Virus record (IMG/VR): IMGVR_UViG_3300032242_001988
Location: 1 to 25,494 of that record
Reading direction: 5' to 3' (one strand)
Origin: a virus
Length of the DNA: 25,494 nt
Both the position numbers and the translations under genes were made by a program. Under the pieces are notes generated by a model. That model made no database searches. It was not told the DNA's origin and worked only from the letters and a program-made list of their open reading frames with translations. Positions 14,268 through 20,626 of the stretch are shown here, one piece after another. Every line of letters starts with the position of its first letter. Position 1 is the stretch's first letter.

Positions 14268-14481
14268 CTTCCACTGGTGTTGGTGCATCAGAAATTTCAA
14301 TAGGTTTTTCATTTGCTTCTTGTTGGTTAGATAATAGGGTGTCAAAGGTGCCAATCATAAAGATTGTAATAGGCATTTCAGCCTTCTGCTTGGCAGTAAA
14401 ATTTGTGTTGTAGTCATTCTTTAACTGCTCGTAGTTACTTGCTACAAAGGTAGCTAAGGCGTGTAGGATTTGATTTTTCAT
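14257..14481 (-). CDS. Small protein of unknown function
   Basis: A 74-residue protein: hydrophobic/helical N-terminus (ILHALATFVASNYEQLKNDY), a middle segment MPITIFMIGTFDTLLSNQQ that is moderately hydrophobic, and an acidic Pro tail (EISDAPTPVEDVK). Start overlaps the stop of the 22-residue membrane peptide (ATGA). Not recognised. Confidence 0.5.
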   Translation of the reverse strand: MKNQILHALATFVASNYEQLKNDYNTNFTAKQKAEMPITIFMIGTFDTLLSNQQEANEKPIEISDAPTPVEDVK

Positions 14482-14546
14482 TCTTTGTTGTTTTTACCGA
14501 CTAAATAGCCGATGGTGTAAAAAAATATTGCATATAAAATTTTCAT
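14478..14546 (-). CDS. 22-residue membrane micropeptide
   Basis: ATG at 14546-14544 to TGA at 14480-14478 encodes 22 residues (opens MKILYAIFFYTIGYL, closes VGKNNKE). It overlaps the previous gene's stop and the next gene's start by ATGA at both ends, the same junction used by real neighbours. One short hydrophobic helix is flanked by a Lys at the start and a basic, polar end. Without it the 61-base gap would be the only unexplained break here. It could be a membrane peptide or simply a translated coupling device. Confidence 0.5.
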   Translation of the reverse strand: MKILYAIFFYTIGYLVGKNNKE

Positions 14547-14749
14547 AATACCTCTTGTAATTCTTTAAATTGTGGTGTAATGTCTATGGTTTTTCCACCT
14601 ATGTATATTTCAGCTGAAACAAAAGTTCGTTCACCCTCATCAACAAAATGCTGTCCGTGACCTTCTTCTATGCTCCATCTTTCTTCTACATTATAGTTAA
14701 TCCTAATCTCAGCCTCAAACCATTCTATTTCTTTTCTTATTCTTTTCAT
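14543..14749 (-). CDS. 68-residue protein of unknown function
   Basis: The start is set at 14749 (MKRIRKEIEWFEAEIRINYN) because this ATG makes an ATGA overlap with the upstream stop; an earlier in-frame ATG adds seven residues. The protein is charged, with beta-prone segments (RTFVSAEIYIGGKTIDITPQ). It ends with an ATGA overlap to the micropeptide. Unknown function. Confidence 0.55.
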   Translation of the reverse strand: MKRIRKEIEWFEAEIRINYNVEERWSIEEGHGQHFVDEGERTFVSAEIYIGGKTIDITPQFKELQEVL

Positions 14750-15012
14750 AATATAATTGTTTCTTTCCAATTACCAATAGGCTCGCCGCTTATCAATCTA
14801 AGAAAGCAGTTCTCAGCATCCATAAGTTCTTGGAAATGGATAGGCTCTTTTTTATCCTTGATAGGAGTCCAATCAGCCCAATCTTTGTTAATAAATATCA
14901 GTCGTTTTAAAATGCTGATGATAGTAATTTGTCTTTTCTCTATGGTATAATAATACATAGAGTCGTTGATGTAGGCCCCCATCCATTGGTGTTTAATGAT
15001 TCTGTGTTTCAT
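14746..15012 (-). CDS. 88-residue protein of unknown function
   Basis: Rich in Ile, Lys and aromatic residues, with no recognised domain. Its start lies 20 bases inside the end of the 33-residue membrane peptide and its stop overlaps the next gene by ATGA. It is soluble by appearance, despite several hydrophobic patches (ITIISILKRLIFI). Confidence 0.5.
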   Translation of the reverse strand: MKHRIIKHQWMGAYINDSMYYYTIEKRQITIISILKRLIFINKDWADWTPIKDKKEPIHFQELMDAENCFLRLISGEPIGNWKETIIL

Positions 15013-15094
15013 CTTCTTTAATTAATGGTGCGTTAATAAATTCGTAGATTATCCAGATCCACGATATGACAAGTAATGCAATGATTATTATCAT
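14993..15094 (-). CDS. 33-residue single-span membrane peptide
   Basis: ATG at 15094-15092 to TAA at 14995-14993. The peptide is a nearly pure hydrophobic helix (MIIIIALLVISWIWIIYEFI) with a polar acidic tail (NAPLIKEDETQNH), so a C-terminal soluble end is likely. It overlaps the upstream stop by ATGA and the next start by 20 bases. Compare with the other micropeptides in this window; no sequence similarity is evident among them. Confidence 0.55.
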   Translation of the reverse strand: MIIIIALLVISWIWIIYEFINAPLIKEDETQNH

Positions 15095-15255
15095 ATTAGT
15101 TCGGTTTTAGATGATATAATTTTTCTAGACACCTTTACAATATCCGTACTTGGTTCTTGAATTAAGGCTGCTTTGAATTTCTTCTTCATCTGACCGAAAG
15201 CCTTGGCTTCTTTTTTAGCCTCAGCTACCTCCTGTTTTGTTAGCTTTTCTTTCAT
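15091..15255 (-). CDS. 54-residue basic protein of unknown function
   Basis: Start at 15255 (MKEKLTKQEVAEAKKEAKAF) is preferred because it begins one base after the upstream stop; a longer frame to 15306 lies inside that gene. The protein is a Lys/Ala/Glu-rich amphipathic helix followed by a Ser/Lys tail. Possibly a DNA-binding or antirepressor peptide; no motif supports a specific role. Confidence 0.5.
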   Translation of the reverse strand: MKEKLTKQEVAEAKKEAKAFGQMKKKFKAALIQEPSTDIVKVSRKIISSKTELI

Positions 15256-15256
15256 A

Positions 15257-15415
15257 TTAATTGTCTTTTTGATTGTTAAAAATATCCATGTAATAATAGG
15301 CTGCATTTATAATCCTCTCAACAAGTTCATCATCAGTTAGGTATACTAACTCAGAGGAGTCGTATTCATCTGTGAGAAGAATCTCTAGGGCCTCAACAAG
15401 GTCTCTTCTAATCAT
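15257..15415 (-). CDS. 52-residue acidic protein of unknown function
   Basis: Start at 15415 (MIRRDLVEALEILLTDEYDS) because this ATG overlaps the upstream stop by 8 bases. The product is acidic and helical (ELVYLTDDELVERIINAAYY). The LTDDE phrase recurs in the neighbour starting at 15839 (KLTDDEWIDI), hinting at related small acidic proteins. Confidence 0.5.
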   Translation of the reverse strand: MIRRDLVEALEILLTDEYDSSELVYLTDDELVERIINAAYYYMDIFNNQKDN

Positions 15416-15611
15416 AGTTTTCAATTTGGGTGTAATAATAATCATACCATTCGTTAAATACATCTTGGGCCTCATCTTTGTAGGTTAGGATGTCAGCATC
15501 CTTATCGTCAATACCTATCCACACCTCATCTTCCGAGGCCCCAATTTCCATCTTCATTCTTTCGTGAGCCAACACACTTGCTAACTCAACTATGTTGATT
15601 GTTTTATTCAT
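15408..15611 (-). CDS. 67-residue acidic protein of unknown function
   Basis: An acidic helical protein (ERMKMEIGASEDEVWIGIDD, DILTYKDEAQDVFNEWYDYY) with no membrane span. It overlaps the downstream gene by 8 bases. The high Asp/Glu content is shared by the next genes upstream, so DNA mimicry is a possibility to keep in mind but is not shown. Confidence 0.5.
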   Translation of the reverse strand: MNKTINIVELASVLAHERMKMEIGASEDEVWIGIDDKDADILTYKDEAQDVFNEWYDYYYTQIENYD

Positions 15612-15620
15612 ACTTAATAT

Positions 15621-15839
15621 TTAATTGTTATTAATTGTTTCAATAAATCTAATAGCAAGGGCATTTTGATTGTGGAAACCGCCATTGAACTCCATTGTAA
15701 AAAAGTTTAAACTGAGTACTAATCCGTGGCTTTCTGATATATCAATCCATTCATCATCGGTTAGTTTGTCTAATTCTTCCATAGTCTTTTGCTTGGTAGC
15801 CGCCTTAACAATAAGATAGGCTCTGATTTCTTTTTTCAT
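15621..15839 (-). CDS. 72-residue protein of unknown function
   Basis: A small protein with the phrase ELDKLTDDEWIDISESHGLV followed by a beta-prone middle (LSLNFFTMEFNGGFHNQNAL). It begins with an ATGA overlap to the upstream gene. Proteins of this style are abundant in phage accessory regions; no function is assigned. Confidence 0.55.
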   Translation of the reverse strand: MKKEIRAYLIVKAATKQKTMEELDKLTDDEWIDISESHGLVLSLNFFTMEFNGGFHNQNALAIRFIETINNN

Positions 15840-16057
15840 TTTGTTACATTTAATTGTTTATTAATTTCTTCTCTATCAATTTCATACTGATGTATATATA
15901 CCCCTATTGTGTCCCAACATATACCTATTTGGCAATCGTGGTGTCTTAATAGGTCATCTAATATTTCATCAGCCTCTTGTTCGCTTAGCTCTACGCCTAG
16001 CTCATTAGCCCTCATAAGGACATCTTCCGTAGCCCAAATAATTGAAATCGTTTTCAT
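15836..16057 (-). CDS. 73-residue protein of unknown function
   Basis: The pattern MKTISIIWATEDVLMRANE then ADEILDDLLRHHDCQIGICW resembles, from memory, a phage protein family of Bacteroidota with a short N-terminal strand, a helix with LSEQEADEIL, and a strand ending in GICWDTI. Acidic helix followed by His-His-Asp. It is followed directly by its neighbour through ATGA. Function unknown. Confidence 0.55.
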   Translation of the reverse strand: MKTISIIWATEDVLMRANELGVELSEQEADEILDDLLRHHDCQIGICWDTIGVYIHQYEIDREEINKQLNVTK

Positions 16058-16073
16058 TTGTTATTATTTTAAA

Positions 16074-16322
16074 TTATAAAACTGGTAAGGTTGTTTGCTT
16101 ACCATTCTTGTCAAATACAAACAAGGCTCCACCATCATTGCCTTCGTCATCCATTGATACAATACATACATTCCCATCACTTAGCTCAAACATAATAGGT
16201 CGCTTATTCCAATACATATCCTTGGACATTTCTTCATCCATGTAGTTTACGGCTACGATTGTTTTACCTAGCAATGATTTTCTTGCCACTTGATTCCATT
16301 TAAGGTCTAGATTCTTTTCCAT
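16074..16322 (-). CDS. 82-residue protein of unknown function (common phage type)
   Basis: Start at 16322 (MEKNLDLKWNQVARKSLLGK); longer in-frame ATGs lie upstream of the terminator and are unlikely. The core LLGKTIVAVNYM ... WNKRPIMFELSDGNVCIVSM then DDEGNDGGALF is a small beta domain widely seen, as I recall, in phage genomes without known function. It is the first gene after the terminator at 16387-16426, so a promoter is expected in the 64 bases between, but none was clear. Confidence 0.6.
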   Translation of the reverse strand: MEKNLDLKWNQVARKSLLGKTIVAVNYMDEEMSKDMYWNKRPIMFELSDGNVCIVSMDDEGNDGGALFVFDKNGKQTTLPVL

Positions 16323-16386
16323 AATCTTGGGTTGGTTGCCTATACACCATAAGGTTTTGATTATTAATTTTGCGAACGATGATAGT

Positions 16387-16426
16387 AAAAAAGCTCCCCC
16401 CTTATACCTAGAAAGGTTAGGGGGGA
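16387..16426 (-). terminator. Rho-independent terminator after amidotransferase gene
   Basis: On the minus strand TCCCCCC ... GGGGGGA form a stem with partial pairing inside the loop (AACC/GGT), followed by GC and then TTTTTT at 16392-16387. It begins 18 bases after the amidotransferase stop and ends the upstream minus-strand unit. Confidence 0.75.
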
Positions 16427-16443
16427 TATTAACAATGAACAAA

Positions 16444-17328
16444 CTAATATATTGTAGAGTAAACAGTTGGTAAGGTTTCTTTACCATACTCTTTCTCATA
16501 GGCTCTCTCATCATCTAACATCATCTCATACTCACAATCGGTACACATATCACAATCCCATTGCTTAACATAGGTTACCTCGCCGACTTCTTTCCACTCG
16601 TTACAACACTCACAAATGGAGTAGTCAAAGCCTTCCCCACTTCCTTCCCCACTTGCAGTAACCTCCTCCACCTCAAACTCATCCTTGCTGTATTTGTATG
16701 TTGTCTTGCTATTACTGACCTTGCTACCATACCAACCATTTTCCCAATCGGAATCAAAGTAACTGCTGTAACCATACGATACCTTAGCTCTCTTGTAGGA
16801 GGTATTTGAGAACCAAGCACCACCCTCTGACCACTCGCCAGCTCTCTCATTCAAGATGAAGTAATCACCCTTGTCATCTAGGAACACAAACTTGTTACCA
16901 GATCCTATGGTAAACTCAAGCACATTCATTATGGCTTGATTCTTATAGAAGTTATAGGGCAATGGTTTCATTAAGATGTTATTGAATATCTGTGTGTCAT
17001 TCTCCTTGCTACCTTGAGGCACATTAATATCTAGTATACCATTGTGGCAGAAGTAAAGGTTCTTATGAATCTTGAACGGATGGCAATTGTATTCATTGAT
17101 ACCACCACTTGTTGCGATACGGAAGTGAATGACAACACTTGAATCCAGTTTAGTGCCCTCTTGCACATACTCATAGAACTTATCAAATGATTGCATTTCT
17201 TTCTTAACGACTATCTTACCATTGTCAGTATACATTATACCGCCTCCGTGTCCATTGTTGTCCCAACAATTTTGAAGCTCTTGTCTACTGATTACATTTC
17301 CTTTTGGTTGTACTGCGATAACACACAT
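16444..17328 (-). CDS. Class II glutamine amidotransferase (Ntn hydrolase) with zinc ribbon
   Basis: A 294-residue protein. The first residues MCVIAVQPKG place Cys2 as N-terminal nucleophile after Met removal. Residues 66-75 (VIHFRIATSG), 81-85 (NCHPF), 94-97 (CHNG) and Asp111 match the glutamine-binding set of class II amidotransferases, which release ammonia from glutamine. Residues 239-265 (CECC ... CDMCTDC) add a zinc-binding tail. It lies just downstream of the amidoligase gene (2-base gap), so the ammonia is probably used there. The target is unknown. No propeptide is seen, as expected for a Cys2 enzyme. Confidence 0.8.
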   Translation of the reverse strand: MCVIAVQPKGNVISRQELQNCWDNNGHGGGIMYTDNGKIVVKKEMQSFDKFYEYVQEGTKLDSSVVIHFRIATSGGINEYNCHPFKIHKNLYFCHNGILDINVPQGSKENDTQIFNNILMKPLPYNFYKNQAIMNVLEFTIGSGNKFVFLDDKGDYFILNERAGEWSEGGAWFSNTSYKRAKVSYGYSSYFDSDWENGWYGSKVSNSKTTYKYSKDEFEVEEVTASGEGSGEGFDYSICECCNEWKEVGEVTYVKQWDCDMCTDCEYEMMLDDERAYEKEYGKETLPTVYSTIY

Positions 17329-17330
17329 AA

Positions 17331-18611
17331 TTATATATTTTTTGTTTTAATAAATTTGTTTAACATATTGTATTCACTTGACTTGCTGATATATTCCTTG
17401 AATGATTCAAGCGTTATATCTTTGCAATCTCTAGTGAAGTTGAACAAGGCATAACAGAACTCAATGTTCTTCATAAAGGATTGATAGTTGAGTGTACCCC
17501 TAAAGATTCTTATCTCAATTGTCCTATCGTTTTGTAGGTTGATAGCAACATACCTTCTACTATTGCCGCTTTTCTTTTTGGCTTTGTAGATAACCTCAGA
17601 GGTTGATTCCTCCTCAATGGTTGCCCATCTATTAAGGTTATCAATCTTGCGTTGGGATATTGCTGTAACGAATTCTTTGTTATCTATGAAGAACTTAATG
17701 AACCTATATAATTGCCAAGTCCCAAAGGATTTCTTGCTGAGATGAATGTGCATCCCACAAGTGTCGGAGTCATAAGACCTATACCTATTACTTATTAGGG
17801 CATTTAACATCTTCTTGAATACATCCTCCTTGTGTTGATGTATGTAGCTGATGGTCATTGGGTGGGTAACAATCTCAAAGCCATTGTTTAGGCTACCATC
17901 ATTCTTGAAGTAATAAGAGGGATGCTCAATCTCCTTGGCCATTGCACCCTTGTTGGTATCGCTTTCATTCTGCTCTACCTCCAGTTCAATACCAAAGTAT
18001 AGGTCATCTTTCTCATTGAGATGTTCGCCATCAGCCTTGAAGAATGTAGGTCTAGGTTTGTAATTGTAACTCATAATCCTACCCCCACCACTATTCTGAC
18101 ATCTATTACATAGCCAATAATCACAATCATCATCAGAGTTGGAGCAGTCATCCATTAGCCAAGTGTCATCACAATTACTACATTCAAATGTACCCACATC
18201 CTCTCTGCAACCCTCACACAAATTACCCATACCACGAACATAAACATAGTCATAATAAGTTGAGTGATTCTCATTACATCTATTACAATGCCAAGCGTGG
18301 TTGTTAGCACATCCGTCACACCAACATTCCTCTCCAGATCGTGTGTTTACTCTTGTAAGTTCTAGGTCTCTACCATACTCCTCACAATGTTCGCACCAAT
18401 CTAATTCAGTCTTGCAGTCATCACAATAACGATGGTCATCAATTACTGATAGGTCATCGCTTTGATAAATCTCGTTGCAACCATAACACGGATGGTAGTC
18501 ATCGTAACACTTGTTACATACAATCCCATCTTCAGTAGCGAAATGTTCCCCATCTCCGATAGGGTTTTCGCATCTAGCACAGCATAATACTGTTTCTGTT
18601 AGATTTTCCAT
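17331..18611 (-). CDS. Amidoligase-family protein with multiple zinc fingers
   Basis: A 426-residue protein. Residues 10-181 hold a run of CxxC pairs (from CARC 11-14 and CNKC 32-35 through CYGC and CDDC to CNRC) giving about five or six zinc sites of LIM/treble-clef style. Residues about 203-426 match the phage-type amidoligase fold: LYFGIELEVE (204-213), KNDGSL with GFEIVTHPM (236-252), CGMHIHLS (285-292) and TIEIRIFRGTL (364-374), related to glutamine synthetase/GCS enzymes that form amide bonds with ATP. The zinc part may bind the substrate or nucleic acid. It pairs with the amidotransferase downstream. The reaction is unproven. Confidence 0.8.
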   Translation of the reverse strand: MENLTETVLCCARCENPIGDGEHFATEDGIVCNKCYDDYHPCYGCNEIYQSDDLSVIDDHRYCDDCKTELDWCEHCEEYGRDLELTRVNTRSGEECWCDGCANNHAWHCNRCNENHSTYYDYVYVRGMGNLCEGCREDVGTFECSNCDDTWLMDDCSNSDDDCDYWLCNRCQNSGGGRIMSYNYKPRPTFFKADGEHLNEKDDLYFGIELEVEQNESDTNKGAMAKEIEHPSYYFKNDGSLNNGFEIVTHPMTISYIHQHKEDVFKKMLNALISNRYRSYDSDTCGMHIHLSKKSFGTWQLYRFIKFFIDNKEFVTAISQRKIDNLNRWATIEEESTSEVIYKAKKKSGNSRRYVAINLQNDRTIEIRIFRGTLNYQSFMKNIEFCYALFNFTRDCKDITLESFKEYISKSSEYNMLNKFIKTKNI

Positions 18612-18727
18612 ACATAAAGTTTTAAGGTTTGAAAATAGTCTCTCATCTCATTAGCCGAGAGTACAAGAAAGTTTAGATGTGTGTTTGAGTCGGGGCATAA
18701 TCCGACTAGGTGGAGTAGTGTCTCCAT
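18599..18727 (-). CDS. 42-residue protein upstream of amidoligase
   Basis: ATG at 18727-18725 to TAA at 18601-18599 encodes 42 residues (METLLHLVGLCPDSNTHLNF ...). It overlaps the amidoligase start by 13 bases in another frame and starts 18 bases after a TAATTTTG promoter element. It could be a real small protein or a leader peptide that governs amidoligase translation. No homology recognised. Confidence 0.4.
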   Translation of the reverse strand: METLLHLVGLCPDSNTHLNFLVLSANEMRDYFQTLKLYVWKI

Positions 18728-18745
18728 AGTTTAAGGTTTAGTTTA

Positions 18746-18753
18746 CAAAATTA
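18746..18753 (-). promoter_or_regulatory. Possible promoter -7 element (TAATTTTG)
   Basis: On the minus strand TAATTTTG fits TAnnTTTG and lies in the 172-base gap between the zinc-ribbon gene and the amidoligase unit, where a promoter is expected. No TTG is seen 17-23 bases upstream, so it is uncertain. Confidence 0.35.
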
Positions 18754-18783
18754 AGATGCAAATTCCTAATGAAATGTTAAAGT

Positions 18784-19023
18784 TTAAAAGGATGACTTCA
18801 TCCCCTTACATACACCATACCCTTGCCTTTGAGCTGAGCGTACAATCCTATCAGCTAAATCCCTTGGTAGGATCTGGATAGTGTTGCCGGTTTTGTGGTT
18901 GGTAATAGGTGCACAGCCGACTCTAGGTGTATTGCTACATTCCAAGCAATACGAGTAGCCGCATTTTGTGAGTCTAAGTAGTGGCATATCTTGTCCACAT
19001 CTTACACATTTGGTTTGTTCCAT
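18784..19023 (-). CDS. 79-residue zinc-ribbon-like protein
   Basis: A Cys-rich protein with CVRC (6-9) and, after about 12 residues, CGYSYCLEC (21-29), a likely single zinc site. The rest (residues 35-79) is basic (RDLADRIVRSAQRQ). It lies in the same strand and region as the zinc-finger amidoligase. Possible nucleic-acid or protein-binding role. Confidence 0.55.
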   Translation of the reverse strand: MEQTKCVRCGQDMPLLRLTKCGYSYCLECSNTPRVGCAPITNHKTGNTIQILPRDLADRIVRSAQRQGYGVCKGMKSSF

Positions 19024-19041
19024 AGGCTTATAATTGTTTAT

Positions 19042-19200
19042 TTAGTTTTGTTTTAAATCTTCATCATTTGCTTCCATAATCCAATAGTCATCTAGATTAA
19101 ACCCTAACTCCTTAGCTTCTATTATAGCTTGTTCCATAGTATTAGATTCTAAGTCCCAATTATCGTATGGGTCGTGGTAACTACAAATTGAATAATTCAT
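19042..19200 (-). CDS. 52-residue acidic protein of unknown function
   Basis: ATG at 19200-19198 to TAA at 19044-19042 (begins MNYSICSYHDPYDNWDLESN, ends LDDYWIMEANDEDLKQN). It fills the 183-base gap between its neighbours and has normal acidic, aromatic-rich composition seen in this operon. No motif recognised. Confidence 0.6.
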   Translation of the reverse strand: MNYSICSYHDPYDNWDLESNTMEQAIIEAKELGFNLDDYWIMEANDEDLKQN

Positions 19201-19206
19201 ATGTTT

Positions 19207-19467
19207 TTATTTGGTTTCTATAATATAAAGTCCTTCATTGTACCAATGTATGTTGGTTGCCCTTCGCCCATTGTACTTGCCATCCTCTATCCAACATTCT
19301 TGTAACATATAGTCGTTGGCTTCTTCTATTGAAACGATGGATGTCTTGCGAAAGTCTGTCATCCCCTCGGATCTGGCAAAGGCTTCTAGCTTAGGTTCTA
19401 GCTTATCAATATGATAACTCTTATATTCCGACCTATCTAATAGTAGGTGGTATTGTGGTTTAGGCAT
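19207..19467 (-). CDS. 86-residue protein of unknown function
   Basis: A small mixed alpha/beta protein with paired motifs FRKTSIVSIEEANDYMLQ and CWIEDGKYNGRRATNIHWYN. No recognised domain, membrane span or catalytic motif. It is spaced by 9 bases from the upstream gene and 6 from the next, in line with an operon. Confidence 0.55.
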   Translation of the reverse strand: MPKPQYHLLLDRSEYKSYHIDKLEPKLEAFARSEGMTDFRKTSIVSIEEANDYMLQECWIEDGKYNGRRATNIHWYNEGLYIIETK

Positions 19468-19476
19468 AGGTTTAAT

Positions 19477-19779
19477 TTATTCAGCTGAATAATCGTATAG
19501 GTCATCAGCTGATGATTTGTAAATTGATTTTACTTTGTTAATAAATTGGTGGACTTTTCTTGTATTGTCTATCTTGTCCAATGCAACCTCGTAAAGTACC
19601 CTATGAGACATTACATTAGGAACACATTCCCATAACATTAAATACTTGTCTCCTATTTGAATGTGGTAGAAATCGTTTATTATTATTTCGGAATCTACCT
19701 CAGCCCAATAGTCGGCCTCTGATGTCTCTCTTACTACTATGTTATTCCTAACAAGTAGGTCGTAAATAATTTTAAGCAT
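19477..19779 (-). CDS. 100-residue protein of unknown function
   Basis: Start chosen at the ATG at 19779 (MLKIIYDLLVRNNIVVRE), which overlaps the upstream stop by 8 bases; a TTG six bases earlier is a less likely start. The protein is acidic with alternating beta-like strands (DFYHIQIGDKYLMLWECV) and a helical tail (VHQFINKVKSIYKSSADD). Not recognised. Confidence 0.55.
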   Translation of the reverse strand: MLKIIYDLLVRNNIVVRETSEADYWAEVDSEIIINDFYHIQIGDKYLMLWECVPNVMSHRVLYEVALDKIDNTRKVHQFINKVKSIYKSSADDLYDYSAE

Positions 19780-19954
19780 ACTCAAATTTTAGATGTGATT
19801 GATAGGCAATTTTCTCCATCACCTTGCGGATCTGGTTTTGGGCCTCTTGTCTTGTTGCACCCATTTGGATATGGATGTCTACCATCTTGTCGTAGGTGGT
19901 GATACGCTTTCTCTTTGGTTTGCCATTGGCAATTACCTTTGTTATATGTGTCAT
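19772..19954 (-). CDS. 60-residue basic protein, first gene of the minus-strand cluster
   Basis: Basic helical protein (KVIANGKPKRKRITTYDKMV, RQEAQNQIRKVMEKIAYQ). A second long open frame covers the same DNA (19782-19970), but this one has more protein-like composition and an 8-base stop-start overlap with the gene downstream, so it is preferred. Possibly DNA binding. It is the first gene downstream of the control region. Confidence 0.5.
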   Translation of the reverse strand: MTHITKVIANGKPKRKRITTYDKMVDIHIQMGATRQEAQNQIRKVMEKIAYQSHLKFEYA

Positions 19955-20027
19955 AACTGTTTGACGCCATTTGACCTCTTGGCTGAGTCTAGTCTATATT
20001 TAGAATTGAATCTTACGGCCTAACCGA

Positions 20028-20070
20028 TATAAAAAAGAAAGGACGCCCAATGATCTGGACGCCCCTTCTT
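20028..20070 (-). terminator. Weak terminator-like hairpin
   Basis: On the minus strand AAGAAGG and CCTTTCTT can pair (one bulge) around a loop that contains two direct copies of GGGCGTCC, followed by TTTTTT. It would stop transcription coming from the control region before the gene at 19954. The stem is short and loosely formed. Confidence 0.3.
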
Positions 20071-20077
20071 AGGTGTA

Positions 20078-20225
20078 TTACTTTTTAAATTGTCTTACTT
20101 TGTCTTGTTCTATGTGTTGCTTCCAATCTTGCGATGCTTTCACATCATAGGCATATATTAGCTATTGTTTTGGTCAATAGGTCAGCGTATGCGTATCCGC
20201 TTAATTTACTTTTATTTAATTTTAT
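20078..20225 (-). pseudogene. Possible frameshifted gene remnant
   Basis: On the minus strand one frame reads KLSGYAYADLLTKTIANI and stops at TGA 20147-20145; the frame shifted by +1 continues YAYDVKASQDWKQHIEQ to a TAA at 20080-20078. Joined, they look like one protein end, but there is no ATG, GTG or TTG start upstream. It may be a decayed gene or chance sequence. Confidence 0.25.
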
Positions 20226-20264
20226 AACTTGAAAACTTAGTATAAAAAAGTAACAAAATAGTTA

Positions 20265-20295
20265 TTTGTCCCCTTGTTAGGTGAACATACTTTTG
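20265..20295 (+). promoter_or_regulatory. Promoter TTTG-N19-TACTTTTG on the plus strand
   Basis: TTTG at 20265-20268 and TACTTTTG at 20288-20295 are 19 bases apart, the same spacing as the promoter before the gene at 22007. No plus-strand coding region of note follows for 1.7 kb, so it may drive a non-coding RNA or an antisense transcript to the gene at 20627. Confidence 0.5.
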
Positions 20296-20357
20296 CCTTT
20301 ATCTATCTTTTGAATAGTGCGTTTAATGTAATTTATTTTAAAAAATTGCACCACCAT
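20277..20357 (-). CDS. Possible 26-residue basic peptide
   Basis: ATG at 20357-20355 to TAA at 20279-20277 gives 26 residues (begins MVVQFFKINYIKRTIQKIDK). A TATCTTTG element lies 27 bases upstream on the same strand. Basic composition (KRTIQKIDKGK). It overlaps the plus-strand promoter at 20265-20295. Short length means chance is possible. Confidence 0.3.
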   Translation of the reverse strand: MVVQFFKINYIKRTIQKIDKGKSMFT

Positions 20358-20384
20358 ATAGGCAGTAAAAAATTTTTAAAAATT

Positions 20385-20398
20385 CAAAGATAGCTTTG
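20385..20398. promoter_or_regulatory. Back-to-back TAnnTTTG elements in a palindrome
   Basis: CAAAG-ATAG-CTTTG is a 5-bp palindrome with a 4-base centre. It carries TATCTTTG on the minus strand and TAGCTTTG on the plus strand. Neither has a proper TTG at 17-23 bases, so it may be an operator or a weak divergent promoter. A similar arrangement, CAAAA-TTAC-TTTTG, occurs at 20538-20551. Confidence 0.35.
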
Positions 20399-20434
20399 TA
20401 TTGATTGATATTTTAAATATCCTTTAAAATTATG

Positions 20435-20483
20435 GGTAACATTGCGTTACCTATTTAAAGGAACTTTGTAACATTGCGTTACA
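20435..20483. repeat. Two palindromic operator-like repeats (GTAAC-ATTGC-GTTAC), 32 bp apart
   Basis: Copies at 20435-20451 (GGTAAC ATTGC GTTACC) and 20467-20483 (TGTAAC ATTGC GTTACA) have perfect arms and identical centres, each followed by TATTTAAA. Their centres are 32 bases apart, about three helical turns, suggesting a dimeric protein bound on one face of DNA. They are the strongest sequence-specific repeat in the control region and could be origin iterons or regulatory sites. Confidence 0.65.
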
Positions 20484-20562
20484 TATTTAAACTACATTAG
20501 GCGTCAATACTTACTTAAGCCTAATAAAGGATATTTTCAAAATTACTTTTGTATCCTAGTTG

Positions 20563-20620
20563 AAGCCTTACAAAGATTCAATCTTTGCCTATCTTTATTT
20601 TCAAGATAGTAGTAAGGCTT
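20563..20620. other. Inverted repeat with two inner hairpins (three-way junction)
   Basis: An outer 9-bp stem (AAGCCTTAC 20563-20571 / GTAAGGCTT 20612-20620) encloses two perfect inner hairpins: AAAGATT/AATCTTT (20572-20586) and CTATCTT/AAGATAG (20589-20609). On the plus strand the outer stem is followed by TTTTAATTCTATTTTTT, so it could end a plus-strand RNA. It also lies just past the stop of the gene at 20627. Confidence 0.55.
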
Positions 20621-20626
20621 TTAATT

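Noticed and set aside
16575-16850. 91-codon frame in the amidotransferase gene on the same strand
   Set aside because: Lies wholly inside a clear conserved gene, has no operon-type overlap and no familiar motifs; treated as a shadow frame.
19782-19970. Alternative 62-codon frame overlapping the first minus-strand gene
   Set aside because: It has less protein-like composition, and the other frame (19772-19954) has an 8-base stop-start overlap with the gene downstream.
20028-20070. CRISPR-like direct repeat (GGACGCCC twice)
   Set aside because: Only two short copies 9 bases apart; no regular spacer array exists anywhere in the window.
20435-20483. Short peptides starting at the ATG inside each GTAAC palindrome (minus strand)
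   Set aside because: They are 7-9 codons long and simply reflect the repeated sequence.
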